Shown here one piece after another: positions 24,116 through 32,911 of a stretch of 64,000 nt of DNA. The stretch is from NCBI RefSeq assembly GCF_009602465.1, contig NZ_WBKP01000009.1, positions 39,203 through 103,202 on the forward strand, written 5' to 3'. Every line of letters starts with the position of its first letter. Within the stretch, counting starts at the first letter, position 1. The notes beneath the pieces were generated by a model, which saw only the letters and a program-made list of their open reading frames with translations, made no database searches and was not told the origin of the DNA. A program made the translations under genes and the position numbers. The stretch is from Cumulibacter manganitolerans. Lineage in GTDB: Bacteria; Actinomycetota; Actinomycetes; Mycobacteriales; Antricoccaceae.

Positions 24116-25372
24116 ATGGTCCCGGTACCCGATGCCCAGCAGCTGGGCGCAACCCCGCTCGCCGGCGCACGCGCCGCGCTCGCCCGCCGGTTGCTGCCCA
24201 CCGTGCTCAACCGGTTCGACGTCGACATCCGGACCGCCGGTGCTCCGCCCCTGCGCACCACCGCCCCGGCACCGGGCCTTCCGCAGATCGACGTGCACCG
24301 TCCGGACGACCTGATCCGCCGGATCGCCGACGCGCCGAAGATCGGCATCGGCGAGGGCTACATGGCCGGTGACTGGTCCGAGGCCGACGGAACCGACCTC
24401 GCCGACGTGCTGGCGCCGTTCGCCGAGAAGCTCAGCAGCGCCATCCCGCCGGTCCTGCGCCGGCTGCGCAAGGTCGTGGACCGGCCCATCCCGCTGCACA
24501 TGCGCAACAGCACGGCCGGCTCCCGCCGCAACATCGAGGCGCACTACGACCTCAGCAACGACCTCTTCGCGTTGTTCCTCGACCAGACGATGTCCTACAG
24601 CAGCGCGCTGTTCGAGCACGGCCGGCCGCGCACCCGCGAGACGCTGCGCGCCGCCCAGCTGCGCAAGATCGACGCCGCGCTCGACCGCGCCCGGATCACC
24701 GAGGCATCGAGCGTGCTGGAGATCGGCACCGGCTGGGGCGCGCTGGCGATCCGCGCCGCGCAGCGCGGCGCGAAGGTCACCACCATCACGCTGTCCAAGG
24801 AGCAGGCGAAGCTCGCCCGCGACCGCGCGCGGGACGCCGGGGTCAGCGACTCCATCGACATCCGGCTGCAGGACTACCGCGAGGTCACCGGGCTCTACGA
24901 CGCGGTCGTCAGCATCGAGATGATCGAGGCGGTCGGCGAGGAGTACTGGCCGATCTACTTCCAGACGATCGACGCGCACCTCAACGTCGGCGGCACCGCT
25001 GTGATCCAGGCGATCCTGATGGACGACGCTCGGCTGCGCGCCACCAGGGCGTCGTACAGCTGGATCCAGAAGCACATCTTCCCCGGCGGGATCATCCCGT
25101 CGCTGCCGGCGATCGAGCGGACGCTCGACCGCCACACGACGCTGGAGCTCACCGAGATCTCGAAGTTCGGCCAGTCGTACGCCGACACGCTGCGCATCTG
25201 GCGGGCCGGGTTCGACGCGCGCCTCGACGAGGTGCGCGCGCTGGGCTGGGACGACCAGATGATCCGCGCGTGGCAGTTCTACCTCGCCTACAGCGAGGCC
25301 GGCTTCCGCACCGGGTACCTCGACGTCGCGCAGCTGCGGCTGGAGCGGCCGCGGGCGGACGCCGACGTCTGA
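24116..25372 (+). CDS. cyclopropane-fatty-acyl-phospholipid synthase family methyltransferase
   Basis: A 418-residue SAM-dependent enzyme. YMAGDWSEADGTDL lies in the N-terminal domain. The core has RRNIEAHYDLSNDLFALFLD (the family's His-Tyr-Asp signature), TMSYSSALFE, the SAM loop VLEIGTGWGALAIRAAQRGA and SIEMIEAVGEEYWPIYF. The C-terminal AWQFYLAYSEAGFRTGYLDV is also typical. It would add a methylene bridge or methyl group to unsaturated phospholipid acyl chains at the membrane face. The ATG at 24116 has a GGAGGG site at a slightly long spacing. Followed by a second methyltransferase 23 bp downstream, probably in the same transcript. Confidence 0.92.
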   Translation: MVPVPDAQQLGATPLAGARAALARRLLPTVLNRFDVDIRTAGAPPLRTTAPAPGLPQIDVHRPDDLIRRIADAPKIGIGEGYMAGDWSEADGTDLADVLAPFAEKLSSAIPPVLRRLRKVVDRPIPLHMRNSTAGSRRNIEAHYDLSNDLFALFLDQTMSYSSALFEHGRPRTRETLRAAQLRKIDAALDRARITEASSVLEIGTGWGALAIRAAQRGAKVTTITLSKEQAKLARDRARDAGVSDSIDIRLQDYREVTGLYDAVVSIEMIEAVGEEYWPIYFQTIDAHLNVGGTAVIQAILMDDARLRATRASYSWIQKHIFPGGIIPSLPAIERTLDRHTTLELTEISKFGQSYADTLRIWRAGFDARLDEVRALGWDDQMIRAWQFYLAYSEAGFRTGYLDVAQLRLERPRADADV

Positions 25373-25395
25373 GCGGCGCGCGGCATGATGGCGGC

Positions 25396-26043
25396 ATGGG
25401 ATTGCGCAGCAGCTGGGAAGCGCACGTGCTTCCGCGGATCATGGACCGTTCGCTCCGGGACCCGATCACGCACCCGTGGCGTGAGTTCGCGTGCGGGCAG
25501 GCCCACGGCGAGGTTCTCGAGCTGGGCTTCGCCGCCGGCCTGAACCTGCGGTTCTATCCCGCGGCCGTGCACCGCGTGCTCGCCATCGAGCCCGCAGATC
25601 TCGCGTGGGCGCTGGCCGAGCGCCGCATCGACCGGGCCAGAAGCGCACGACCGGCGCTGGAGGTCGCGCGGATCGGGCTGGACGGCGCCCGCGTGGACCT
25701 GCCGGACCGCAGCGTCGATGCGGTCGTGTCGACGTGGACGATGTGCAGCATCCCGGACCTGACGTCCGCGCTCGCGGAGGTGCGGCGCCTGCTGCGCCCC
25801 GGCGGCGAGCTGCGGTTCGCCGAGCACGGCCTCAGCCCGGACGCCGACGTCGCCCGACGCCAGCGGCGGTATCAGCGGTGGTGGACGCCGGTGGCCGGTG
25901 GCTGCCACCTCACCCGCGACTTCCCCGCGCTGCTCGACGCGGCCGGCTTCGACGTCGACATCGCCCATCGCGAGTACGCGATGCCCGGCAACCTGTCGCG
26001 GCCCTGGTCGTGGATGCTGCGGGGCACCGCGACGCCGCGCTGA
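25396..26043 (+). CDS. class I SAM-dependent methyltransferase
   Basis: A 215-residue methyltransferase. EVLELGFAAGLNLRFYP is the SAM-binding motif I, DRSVDAVVSTWTMCSIPDL motif IV, and EVRRLLRPGGELRFAEHGL motifs V/VI. It resembles UbiE/phosphatidylethanolamine-type methyltransferases. The YQRWWTPVAGGCHLTRD segment is typical of the small bacterial group that includes methyltransferase-like 7 relatives. Substrate not assignable. The start is ATG 25396; two earlier ATGs are out of frame. Lies just after the cyclopropane synthase-like gene. Confidence 0.85.
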   Translation: MGLRSSWEAHVLPRIMDRSLRDPITHPWREFACGQAHGEVLELGFAAGLNLRFYPAAVHRVLAIEPADLAWALAERRIDRARSARPALEVARIGLDGARVDLPDRSVDAVVSTWTMCSIPDLTSALAEVRRLLRPGGELRFAEHGLSPDADVARRQRRYQRWWTPVAGGCHLTRDFPALLDAAGFDVDIAHREYAMPGNLSRPWSWMLRGTATPR

Positions 26044-26067
26044 GCCGACCGGCCGCGCCGGAGCCGA

Positions 26068-27087
26068 TCAGCCGAGCAGCGCCCGCACCCGGGGCACCAC
26101 CTCGGTGCCGTAGAGCTCGATCGAGTGCAGCATCTTCTCGTGCGGGAGCGTCCCGTTGCTGAACTTCAGGTCGAACCGGTCGATGCCGAGCGCCTGCGCG
26201 GTGCGGGCGATCTTGTCCGCGACGGTCTGCGGTGAGCCGACGTACAGCGAGCCCGACTCGACCTCCTCGTCGTACTGCGCGCGGGTGACCGGCGGCCAGC
26301 CCCGCTCGCGGCCGATGCGGTCCCGGTTGACCTTGAAGTGCGGGAACAGCTCCTCGCGCGCCTGCTTGTCGGTGTCGGCCACGTGCCCCGGCGAGTGGAC
26401 GCCGATCGGGAGCTCACCGGACTCGAGCTCCGTGCAGGCCCGCCGGTAGAGGTCGGCGTACGGCACGAACCGGGCCGGGTCGCCACCGATGATGGCCAGC
26501 ATCATGGGAATCCGGTAGCGGGCGGCGCGGACGACGGACTCCGGCGAGCCGCCGACCCCGATCCAGGTCCGCAGCCGGCCCGACTCGGTCTTCGGGAACA
26601 CCTCGACGTTGCGCATCGCCGGGCGGGTCGTGCCCTCCCAGGAGACGGGGCCCTCGTCGAGCAGCCGGGAGAACAGGTCGAGCTTCTCGTTGAACAGCAC
26701 CTCGTAGTCGTTCAGATCCAGCCCGTACAGCGGGAACGACTCGGTGAACGAGCCGCGGCCGAGCTGCACCTCCGCGCGTCCGCGGGACACCGCGTCGAGG
26801 GTCGCGAACTTCTCGAACACGCGCACCGGGTCGTCGGAGGACAGCACCGTCACCGCCGAGCCGAGCAGGATCCGCTCGGTGCGGCCAGCGGCCGCGGCCA
26901 GCACGATCTCCGGGGCCGACACGGCGAAGTCGTCACGGTGGTGCTCGCCGGCCGCGAAGGCGTCGATGCCCACCGAGTCGGCCAGCACCGCCTGCTCGAC
27001 CACGTTGCGCAGCACCTCCGGGTACGGCAGCCGCCGCGCCATGGAGTCGACCGTGACGTCGCCGAAGGTGTCCAGGCCGAAATCCAC
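26068..27087 (-). CDS. LLM-class flavin-dependent oxidoreductase
   Basis: A 339-residue luciferase-fold enzyme starting at a GTG (27087) behind a strong GAGGAGAA site. MDFGLDTFGDVTVD, FAAGEHHRDDFAVSAPEIVL, GSAVTVLSSDDPVRVFEKFA and GRAEVQLGRGSFTESFPLYG place it in the group of LLM proteins resembling Atu2307/SP_0267. Reaction unknown. Monocistronic and divergent from a DinB-like gene, with a 121-bp shared upstream region in which no clear operator was seen. Confidence 0.88.
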   Translation of the reverse strand: MDFGLDTFGDVTVDSMARRLPYPEVLRNVVEQAVLADSVGIDAFAAGEHHRDDFAVSAPEIVLAAAAGRTERILLGSAVTVLSSDDPVRVFEKFATLDAVSRGRAEVQLGRGSFTESFPLYGLDLNDYEVLFNEKLDLFSRLLDEGPVSWEGTTRPAMRNVEVFPKTESGRLRTWIGVGGSPESVVRAARYRIPMMLAIIGGDPARFVPYADLYRRACTELESGELPIGVHSPGHVADTDKQAREELFPHFKVNRDRIGRERGWPPVTRAQYDEEVESGSLYVGSPQTVADKIARTAQALGIDRFDLKFSNGTLPHEKMLHSIELYGTEVVPRVRALLG

Positions 27088-27208
27088 GTCGTTCTCCTCA
27101 TCGATGGGCGATACGGTGGTGCGAGCGACGAAACGGCGGCGCCCTACCAGCGCTGTCTCGCGCCCAGCGTAGCCCGCAACCGGGTCCTCGACCGGCGGCG
27201 TCGCGCGG

Positions 27209-27775
27209 ATGACAACGGCGATCGGCGGCAACGTGGACGCAGCCAGCGAACAGACCATTGCCGGATACCGCCGTGCCCGGCGAGAACTGGCTGCCTGGCT
27301 GGAGACCGCGTCGCCGGCCGACCTGCGCCGCAGCAGCAACGGCACGTGCTGGACGAACGAGCAGCTGCTGTTCCACATGGTCTTCGGATACATGATCGTC
27401 AGGGCGCTGCTGCCCCTGGTCCGAGTCGTCAGCCGCCTGCCCGCGTCGTGGGGCAGGGCGTTCGCCGGCCTGCTGAACGCCGCTACCGGACCGTTCGACA
27501 GGGTGAACTACTGGGGCTCCCGCGCCGCGGCCCTGGTCTACGACCACCGACGAATGGCGCGGAAGCTGGAGAAGACGACGGCAGCGCTGACGCGGCGGCT
27601 CGCCCAGGAGACGCCGGCATCGCTGAGCCGGTCGATGCCGTTCCCCACACGCTGGGACCCCTTCTTCACCGACACCATGACCGTGGCGGACCTTTATCCC
27701 TACGCCACACAACACTTCGACTTCCACGCCAAGCAGCTGCGACTGGCCTCCCCGGATGATCGCCGGGGCGCGTGA
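27209..27775 (+). CDS. DinB-like four-helix protein
   Basis: A 188-residue protein with the DinB-superfamily layout: an N-terminal helix with ARRELAAWLETAS, the TCWTNEQLLFHMVFGY helix carrying a metal-ligand histidine, and a C-terminal LYPYATQHFDFHAKQLRL helix with three more histidines. In Actinobacteria this fold includes mycothiol-dependent isomerases and transferases. It overlaps the next gene, another member of the fold, by 4 bp if that gene starts at GTG 27772. Reaction unknown. Confidence 0.7.
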   Translation: MTTAIGGNVDAASEQTIAGYRRARRELAAWLETASPADLRRSSNGTCWTNEQLLFHMVFGYMIVRALLPLVRVVSRLPASWGRAFAGLLNAATGPFDRVNYWGSRAAALVYDHRRMARKLEKTTAALTRRLAQETPASLSRSMPFPTRWDPFFTDTMTVADLYPYATQHFDFHAKQLRLASPDDRRGA

Positions 27776-27831
27776 GCCGGCAGCCGGGCGGCGCGAGCCG
27801 CGTCGCGGGTTCGGCGCGTACGGTGGCAGTC

Positions 27832-28434
27832 GTGAGTGATTCAGTCACCCTTCTCACCGCCGGGCTCGATCTGATCGGCGAGCAGGTCGAGGCCACGTCG
27901 GACGACGGCTGGTCGGCCGCGTCGCCCTGTGAGCGCTGGACGGCCCTGGACGTGCTGGCGCATGTCACCGGCACGACGCAGAAGGCCATCGCCTGCATGA
28001 GCGGCGCGGAGTACACCGGCGAACCGGCCGATCCCGTGACCGGTGAGGGCGTCGCGCCGATCGTGCAGCGGTGGCGTGACACCGCCGACCAGGCGGCCGA
28101 CAGCGTCATCGCGGCGGACCCCGCCCAGCAGGTCGAGACGCCGCGCGGGTCCATGCCGCTCGGCGCGGCGCTCGCCCTTCCGGCCGCGGACCTCGCGGTG
28201 CACGCGTGGGACCTCGCCGCAGCCGGCGGCCGCCGGCTGGAGCTGTCACCGGAGCTGCTCGCGCACGTGCAGTCGGTCATCGACAGCCTGCCGCCGGATC
28301 GGCTGCGCTCCCCCGGCTTGTTCGGCCCGCAGGTCGAGGCGCCGCCCGGCGCCGGTCCGACCGAGACGCTGATGGCCTTCCTCGGCCGCCGTCGCCCGGA
28401 CGCCGAGGAGTCCCGGCCTCAGGTGCCGCAGTAG
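27832..28434 (+). CDS. TIGR03086-type metal-binding protein (mycothiol-dependent fold)
   Basis: A 200-residue protein recognised by SPCERWTALDVLAHVTGTTQ near residue 30 and ALPAADLAVHAWDLAAAGGR near residue 120, which supply the metal-binding histidines of the TIGR03086/MDMPI family. The GTG at 27832 places the start at the usual distance from the first helix; GTG 27772, overlapping the previous stop, would add 20 atypical residues. It converges on selO with a 16-bp overlap of coding ends. Confidence 0.78.
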   Translation: MSDSVTLLTAGLDLIGEQVEATSDDGWSAASPCERWTALDVLAHVTGTTQKAIACMSGAEYTGEPADPVTGEGVAPIVQRWRDTADQAADSVIAADPAQQVETPRGSMPLGAALALPAADLAVHAWDLAAAGGRRLELSPELLAHVQSVIDSLPPDRLRSPGLFGPQVEAPPGAGPTETLMAFLGRRRPDAEESRPQVPQ

Positions 28435-29882
28435 GTGACGTACCCGGTGGTGAACTCGGCGGGCGCCGGCTCGGCGTAGCGGTCGAGCCCGGGACGTTCG
28501 GTGAACGGCTCGCGGACCACCGAGAGGAGCTGTTCGAAGGGCGCCAGGTCGCCGTCCACGGCCGCGGCGAGCGCCTCCTCGACGAGATGGTTGCGCGGGA
28601 TGTACACCGGGTTGACCGCGTCCATGGCTGCGGCGGTCGCGGTCCGGTCCGTCTCCCCCAGCCGTTGCCGCCAGCGCGCCTGCCAGGCGTCGTACGCCGC
28701 GAGGTCGAGCACGTGCTCGCGGACGTCGTCCGGCTCGCCGCGCAGCACGCGGGCCAGGCCCCGGAAGGTGGAGGTGAAGTCCAGCCGGTTCATCGCCATC
28801 ATCGACAGCAGGTCGCCGATCAGCACGCCGTCGGACTCGACCGCGCCGGCCAGCCCGAGCTTGGCCCGCAACCGCGCCGCCCGTGCCGCGTCGTACGCCG
28901 CAACGAACGCCTCCACGCGTTCCGTCGCGTCGGCGATCGCGGCGTCGACGTCGCCGTCCTCGGCGAGCAGGCCGAGGAGCGTCTCGGCGAACCGGGAGAG
29001 GTTCCACAACGCGATCGGCGGCTGCTGTCCGTATCGGTAGCGTCCGCCGGTGTCGATCGAGCTGAAGACCTGGTCCTCGTCGTACGCGTCCAGGAAGGCG
29101 CAGGGCCCGTAGTCGATCGTCTCGCCCGAGATGGTCATGTTGTCGGTGTTCATCACCCCGTGGATGAACCCGATGCTCATCCACGAGGCGATCAGCTCGG
29201 CCTGGCGGGCGATGACGGCGCTGAGGAAGCCGGCGTAGTCGCCGGGCGCCACCTCGGGATAGTGCCGCGCCATCGCGTAGTCGGCCAGCCTGCGGACGTG
29301 CTCCACGGTGCCGTGGTGCGCCGCCATCTGGAACGTGCCGACCCGCAGGTGGGACGCCGCGACGCGGGTCAGGATCGCGCCGGGCTGGACGCCGCCGTCC
29401 CGGAGCACCTGCTCGCCGGTCGTGGCCGCGGCGAGCGCCCGCGTGGTCGGGATGCCGAGGGCGTGCATCGCCTCTCCGACGACGTACTCGCGCAGCACCG
29501 GCCCGAGGACCGCCTTGCCGTCGCCACCGCGGGAGAACTGGGTGCGCCCGGAGCCCTTGAACGCGATGTCGCGGCGGTTGCCGTGCCGGTCGACGATCTC
29601 GCCGAGCAGCACCGCCCGCCCGTCGCCGAGCATCGGGCTGAGCTGGCCGAACTGATGACCGGAGTACGCCTGCGCCAGCGGCGTGGCACCCTCGGGCACG
29701 ACGGCGCCCGACAGGGCCGCGACGCCCTCCTCACCGGCCAGGACGCCGGGGTCGAGCCCGAGCTCCGCGGCCAGCTCGGTGTTCAGCGCGACGAGCCGGG
29801 GGGCCGGCGGGACGGCCGGGTCCCAGGGCACGTAGAACCCGTCCAGCTCCCGCGCGTACGTGTTGTCGAACCGCCAGTCCAT
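28419..29882 (-). CDS. selO: protein adenylyltransferase SelO
   Basis: A 487-residue SelO pseudokinase, which transfers AMP to Ser/Thr/Tyr of target proteins under redox stress. Hallmarks are YSGHQFGQLSPMLGDGRA near residue 73, the ATP-binding lysine in DIAFKGSGRTQFSRGGDG, and the metal/nucleotide Asp residues in HGVMNTDNMTI and DYGPCAFLDAYD. The chain ends TYCGT: the antepenultimate position that is selenocysteine in animal SelO is Cys here, and the UGA that follows is the true stop. The ATG at 29882 follows GGGAGG. Downstream of ctaD on the same strand with a 54-bp gap. Confidence 0.95.
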   Translation of the reverse strand: MDWRFDNTYARELDGFYVPWDPAVPPAPRLVALNTELAAELGLDPGVLAGEEGVAALSGAVVPEGATPLAQAYSGHQFGQLSPMLGDGRAVLLGEIVDRHGNRRDIAFKGSGRTQFSRGGDGKAVLGPVLREYVVGEAMHALGIPTTRALAAATTGEQVLRDGGVQPGAILTRVAASHLRVGTFQMAAHHGTVEHVRRLADYAMARHYPEVAPGDYAGFLSAVIARQAELIASWMSIGFIHGVMNTDNMTISGETIDYGPCAFLDAYDEDQVFSSIDTGGRYRYGQQPPIALWNLSRFAETLLGLLAEDGDVDAAIADATERVEAFVAAYDAARAARLRAKLGLAGAVESDGVLIGDLLSMMAMNRLDFTSTFRGLARVLRGEPDDVREHVLDLAAYDAWQARWRQRLGETDRTATAAAMDAVNPVYIPRNHLVEEALAAAVDGDLAPFEQLLSVVREPFTERPGLDRYAEPAPAEFTTGYVTYCGT

Positions 29883-29936
29883 GAGCTACCTCCCAGCCCC
29901 TTACGGTGCCACGAAACGGCGGCGGCCGCCGATGCG

Positions 29937-31628
29937 CTAGGGATGCCGTCGCCCGCTGTGCGCCTCCAGCCGGAGCCGCTCGCGCATCTGGGGGTAGTGC
30001 AGATCGAACGCCGGTCGCAACGACCGGATCCGGGGCAGCGTGAGGAAGTTGTGCCGGGGCGGGGGCGTGGTCGTCGCCCACTCGAGCGAGTTGCCGAACC
30101 CCCAGGGGTCGTCCGCCGTGGTCACCTCGCCGTACCGGTACGAGCGATACAGGTTCCACATGAACGGCAGCACCGACATCCCGAGCACGAACGCGAACAC
30201 CGTCGAGAGCTGGTTGAGGCCGGCGAAGCCGTCGCTGAGCAGGTAGTCGCCGTAGCGACGCGGCATCCCCTCGTTGCCGAGGTAGTGCTGGACGAGGAAG
30301 GTGCCGTGGAATCCGATGAACGTGAGCCAGAAGTGCCACTTGCCCAGCCGCTCGTCGAGGAACCGCCCGGTGAACTTGGGGAACCAGAAGTACACCCCGG
30401 AGTACGCCGAGAACACGATCGTGCCGAACAGCACGTAGTGGAAGTGCGCGACGACGAAGTAGGTGTCGGTGACGTGGAAGTCGATCGGGGGCGAGGCGAG
30501 CAGGACGCCGGTGATGCCGCCGAACGTGAACGTGACGATGAACCCGACCGCGAACAGCAGCGGTGTCTCGAAGGTCAGCGCGCCCTTCCACATCGTGAAC
30601 AGCCAGGTGAAGATCTTCAGCCCGGTGGGGATCGCGATGAGGAACGACATGAAGGAGAAGAACGGCAGGAGGACGGCGCCCGTGGCGAACATGTGATGCG
30701 CCCAGACCGCGATCGACAGGACGGCGATCGCGATCGTCGCGAACACCATGCCCTTGTACCCGAACAGCGGCTTGCGGCTGAACACCGGGACGACCTCCGA
30801 GACGATGCCGAAGAACGGCAGCGCGACGATGTACACCTCCGGGTGGCCGAAGAACCAGAACAGGTGCTGCCAGAGGATCGCGCCGCCGTTCTCCGCCTCG
30901 AACACGACCGAGCCGAGTTGCCGGTCGGACAGCAGCAGCAGGAACGCGGAGGTGAGGATGGGGAACGCGATGAGCACCATGAGGCTGGTGACCAGCGTGC
31001 TCCAGGTGAACATCGACATCCGGAACATGGTCATCCCCGGCGCGCGCATGCACACGATCGTGGTGATGAAGTTGACCGCGCCGAGGATCGTGCCGAGACC
31101 GGAGATCGCCAGACCGACGATCCACAGGCTCGGGCCGACCCCCGGCGAGTTCGCGGCGTTCGACAGCGGCGTGTACGCGAACCACCCGAAGTCGGCCGAG
31201 CCCGCGGGCGTGAGGAACGCGGACAGGGTGACGAGCGAGCCGAGCGAGTAGAACCAGTACGACAGCGCGTTCAGCCTCGGGAACGCGACGTCGGGAGCGC
31301 CGATGTGCAGCGGCATGACGAGGTTGCCGAACGCGAAGAACAGCGGCGTGGCGAACATCAGCAGCATGATCGCGCCGTGGTTGGTGAACAGCTGGTTGTA
31401 CTGCTCCGGCGAGAGGAACTGGTAGCCCGGGTAGGCCAGCTCGGCGCGCATCAGCATCGCCATGAGGCCGCCGATCAGGAAGAACCCGAACGCGGTCCCG
31501 AAGTACATCTTCCCGATCATCTTGTGATCGGTCGTGCCCAGCACGCGGGCGAGCATCGAGCCGGGTCTGGCTCGGTGCGGTACGGCGACCGGGGTCAGCT
31601 CCAACGGGCGATCGGGTGCGAGTGTCAC
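29937..31628 (-). CDS. ctaD: cytochrome c oxidase subunit I
   Basis: A 563-residue 12-helix haem-copper oxidase catalytic subunit of the aa3 type. Visible ligands are the low-spin haem His in [19 protein letters not shown], the CuB His with its cross-linked Tyr in [17 protein letters not shown], the His pair in [10 protein letters not shown], and the haem ligands in [13 protein letters not shown]. It reduces O2 to water at the plasma membrane and pumps protons. GTG 31628 with a GAGGAGGTG site is the start. No other oxidase subunit gene is next to it. It is divergent from an Fe-S-type regulator. Confidence 0.96.
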   Translation of the reverse strand: MTLAPDRPLELTPVAVPHRARPGSMLARVLGTTDHKMIGKMYFGTAFGFFLIGGLMAMLMRAELAYPGYQFLSPEQYNQLFTNHGAIMLLMFATPLFFAFGNLVMPLHIGAPDVAFPRLNALSYWFYSLGSLVTLSAFLTPAGSADFGWFAYTPLSNAANSPGVGPSLWIVGLAISGLGTILGAVNFITTIVCMRAPGMTMFRMSMFTWSTLVTSLMVLIAFPILTSAFLLLLSDRQLGSVVFEAENGGAILWQHLFWFFGHPEVYIVALPFFGIVSEVVPVFSRKPLFGYKGMVFATIAIAVLSIAVWAHHMFATGAVLLPFFSFMSFLIAIPTGLKIFTWLFTMWKGALTFETPLLFAVGFIVTFTFGGITGVLLASPPIDFHVTDTYFVVAHFHYVLFGTIVFSAYSGVYFWFPKFTGRFLDERLGKWHFWLTFIGFHGTFLVQHYLGNEGMPRRYGDYLLSDGFAGLNQLSTVFAFVLGMSVLPFMWNLYRSYRYGEVTTADDPWGFGNSLEWATTTPPPRHNFLTLPRIRSLRPAFDLHYPQMRERLRLEAHSGRRHP

Positions 31629-31680
31629 GGGCACCTCCTCAGGGAGGTTTATCCAATTCGATGCTGTATAAACTATGACT
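31629..31680. promoter_or_regulatory. divergent promoter region, ctaD / HTH regulator
   Basis: The 46-52 bp between the two starts is AT-rich. TATAAA (31667-31672) is a good -10 for the rightward gene and would place transcription at about 31679, making ATG 31681 leaderless. A 6-bp inverted repeat, GTTTAT and ATAAAC, spaced by 15 bp, spans the region and is a candidate operator for both directions. Confidence 0.45.
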
Positions 31681-32343
31681 ATGGCACAACCCACCCGCGA
31701 CGGGGAAGATGCCGGCGGAGCCGGGGACCGTCGGGCCCGCATCCTGCGGCTGCTCCAGGAGCAGTCCCGGGCGCTGGACATCACGCAGATCGCCGCTCTG
31801 GCGGGGATCCACCGCAACACCGTCCGCTTCCATCTGGAGAACCTGGTCGCCGCCGGCACGGTGGAACGATCGACGGGACGCCCCACGGCGCGAGGGGGCA
31901 GACCGCCGCAGCTGTTCCGCACGGCACCCGGCTGGGACCGCACCGGCCCGCGGAACTACCTCGGCCTCGCGGCGGCGCTGCTCGAGCAGCTGCGGACTCG
32001 CCCGGACGCCGCCGCGGCGGCGGAGGAGGCAGGGCTCGCGTGGGGGGAACGGCTCGGCGCCGACGCCCCGGTTCCGGCAGACGCCGACGCGGCCCGCAGC
32101 ACGCTGACGAGCGGACTTCGGCAGCTGGGCTTCGCCCCCGAGCAGGTGGACGAGCGGCGGATCGATCTGCGGCATTGCCCGTTCGTCGAGCTCGCCGCCG
32201 ATCCCGACCGTCTCGTCTGCCGGCTGCATCGTGGGCTGCTGCAGGCCGCGGTCGCCGGGTGGCCGGACGCGATACGGGGCGTCGACCTCGAGCCCGAGGT
32301 CGAGCCGGGTCGCTGCGTCGTCCGCCTCACGCCGGCCCAGTGA
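31681..32343 (+). CDS. winged-helix regulator with a Cys-rich (Fe-S-type) sensor domain
   Basis: A 220-residue regulator. [20 protein letters not shown] followed by [17 protein letters not shown] is a winged helix of the ArsR/DeoR-like group. The C-terminal part has [21 protein letters not shown], in which spaced Cys/His residues resemble the iron-sulfur ligands of SufR-like repressors. A redox or iron signal is therefore likely. It is divergent from ctaD over about 50 bp and probably controls it and itself. ATG 31681 fits a leaderless start; ATG 31675 is two codons earlier. Confidence 0.82.
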   Translation: MAQPTRDGEDAGGAGDRRARILRLLQEQSRALDITQIAALAGIHRNTVRFHLENLVAAGTVERSTGRPTARGGRPPQLFRTAPGWDRTGPRNYLGLAAALLEQLRTRPDAAAAAEEAGLAWGERLGADAPVPADADAARSTLTSGLRQLGFAPEQVDERRIDLRHCPFVELAADPDRLVCRLHRGLLQAAVAGWPDAIRGVDLEPEVEPGRCVVRLTPAQ

Positions 32344-32357
32344 GCAGCCCGCCAGAA

Positions 32358-32404
32358 CCGTTGTGTTGTGGCGACTTCGGGCGACGTCGCCCGAAGTCGT
32401 CACA
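32358..32404. repeat. palindromic repeat family B, copy 2
   Basis: A 47-bp copy of the element at 4803-4849. Within it, TTGTG (32366) to CACAA (32405) is a 40-bp palindrome with one mismatched pair. It lies between the convergent ends of the HTH regulator and CoA-binding protein genes. Confidence 0.85.
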
Positions 32405-32416
32405 AGTCAACGGGGG

Positions 32417-32911
32417 CTAGGTGGTGAGCTGGCGCTTGCTGGAGATGACGCCGGTGTCGAAGCCCGCGAAGTGCAGGCCGCCGTGGAAGCGCGCGTGCTC
32501 GATCTTCGTGCAGCGGTCCATCACGACCGTCATCCCGGCCGCCTCCGCGCGGCGCGTGGACTCCTCGTCCCACAGCCCCAGCTGCAGCCATAGGGTCTTC
32601 GCGCCGACCTCGATCGCGTCGTCGAGGACCTCGGGGATGTCGCTCTGCTTGCGGAACACGTCGACGATGTCCGGCACCACCGGCAGCTCGCGCAGCGACG
32701 GGTACACCGGATGCCCGTGCACCTCCTTGAGCGAGGGGTTGACGAAGTACACGTCGTACTCGTGCGTCGCGAGCAGGTAGGTCGCCACGAAGTACGACGC
32801 GCGGGAGGGCTTGTTCGAGGCGCCGACGATGGCGATCGACTTCGCCGTGCGCAGCAGGTTCAGCCGTTCGGGGGCCGACGGGCCCTGCCAGGTGCGAGCC
32901 GGTCGCGTCAT
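32417..32911 (-). CDS. CoA-binding domain protein (YccU-like)
   Basis: A 164-residue single CoA-binding (Rossmann) domain. LLRTAKSIAIVGASNKPSRASYF carries the nucleotide loop, followed by YDVYFVNPSLKEVHGHPVYP and LWLQLGLWDEESTRRAEAAG, which are typical of the family. The chain ends MTVVMDRCTKIEHAR, the conserved C-terminal CxxxEH. Homologues bind CoA but have no fixed role. The stop of metY and this ATG overlap by one base (TGATG), so it is translated with the sulfhydrylase. Confidence 0.88.
   Translation of the reverse strand: MTRPARTWQGPSAPERLNLLRTAKSIAIVGASNKPSRASYFVATYLLATHEYDVYFVNPSLKEVHGHPVYPSLRELPVVPDIVDVFRKQSDIPEVLDDAIEVGAKTLWLQLGLWDEESTRRAEAAGMTVVMDRCTKIEHARFHGGLHFAGFDTGVISSKRQLTT

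Noticed and set aside
28206..32420. A 1404-codon open frame on the plus strand across selO and ctaD
   Set aside because: It is antisense to two well-supported minus-strand genes and has repetitive E/R/H-rich composition typical of shadow frames.
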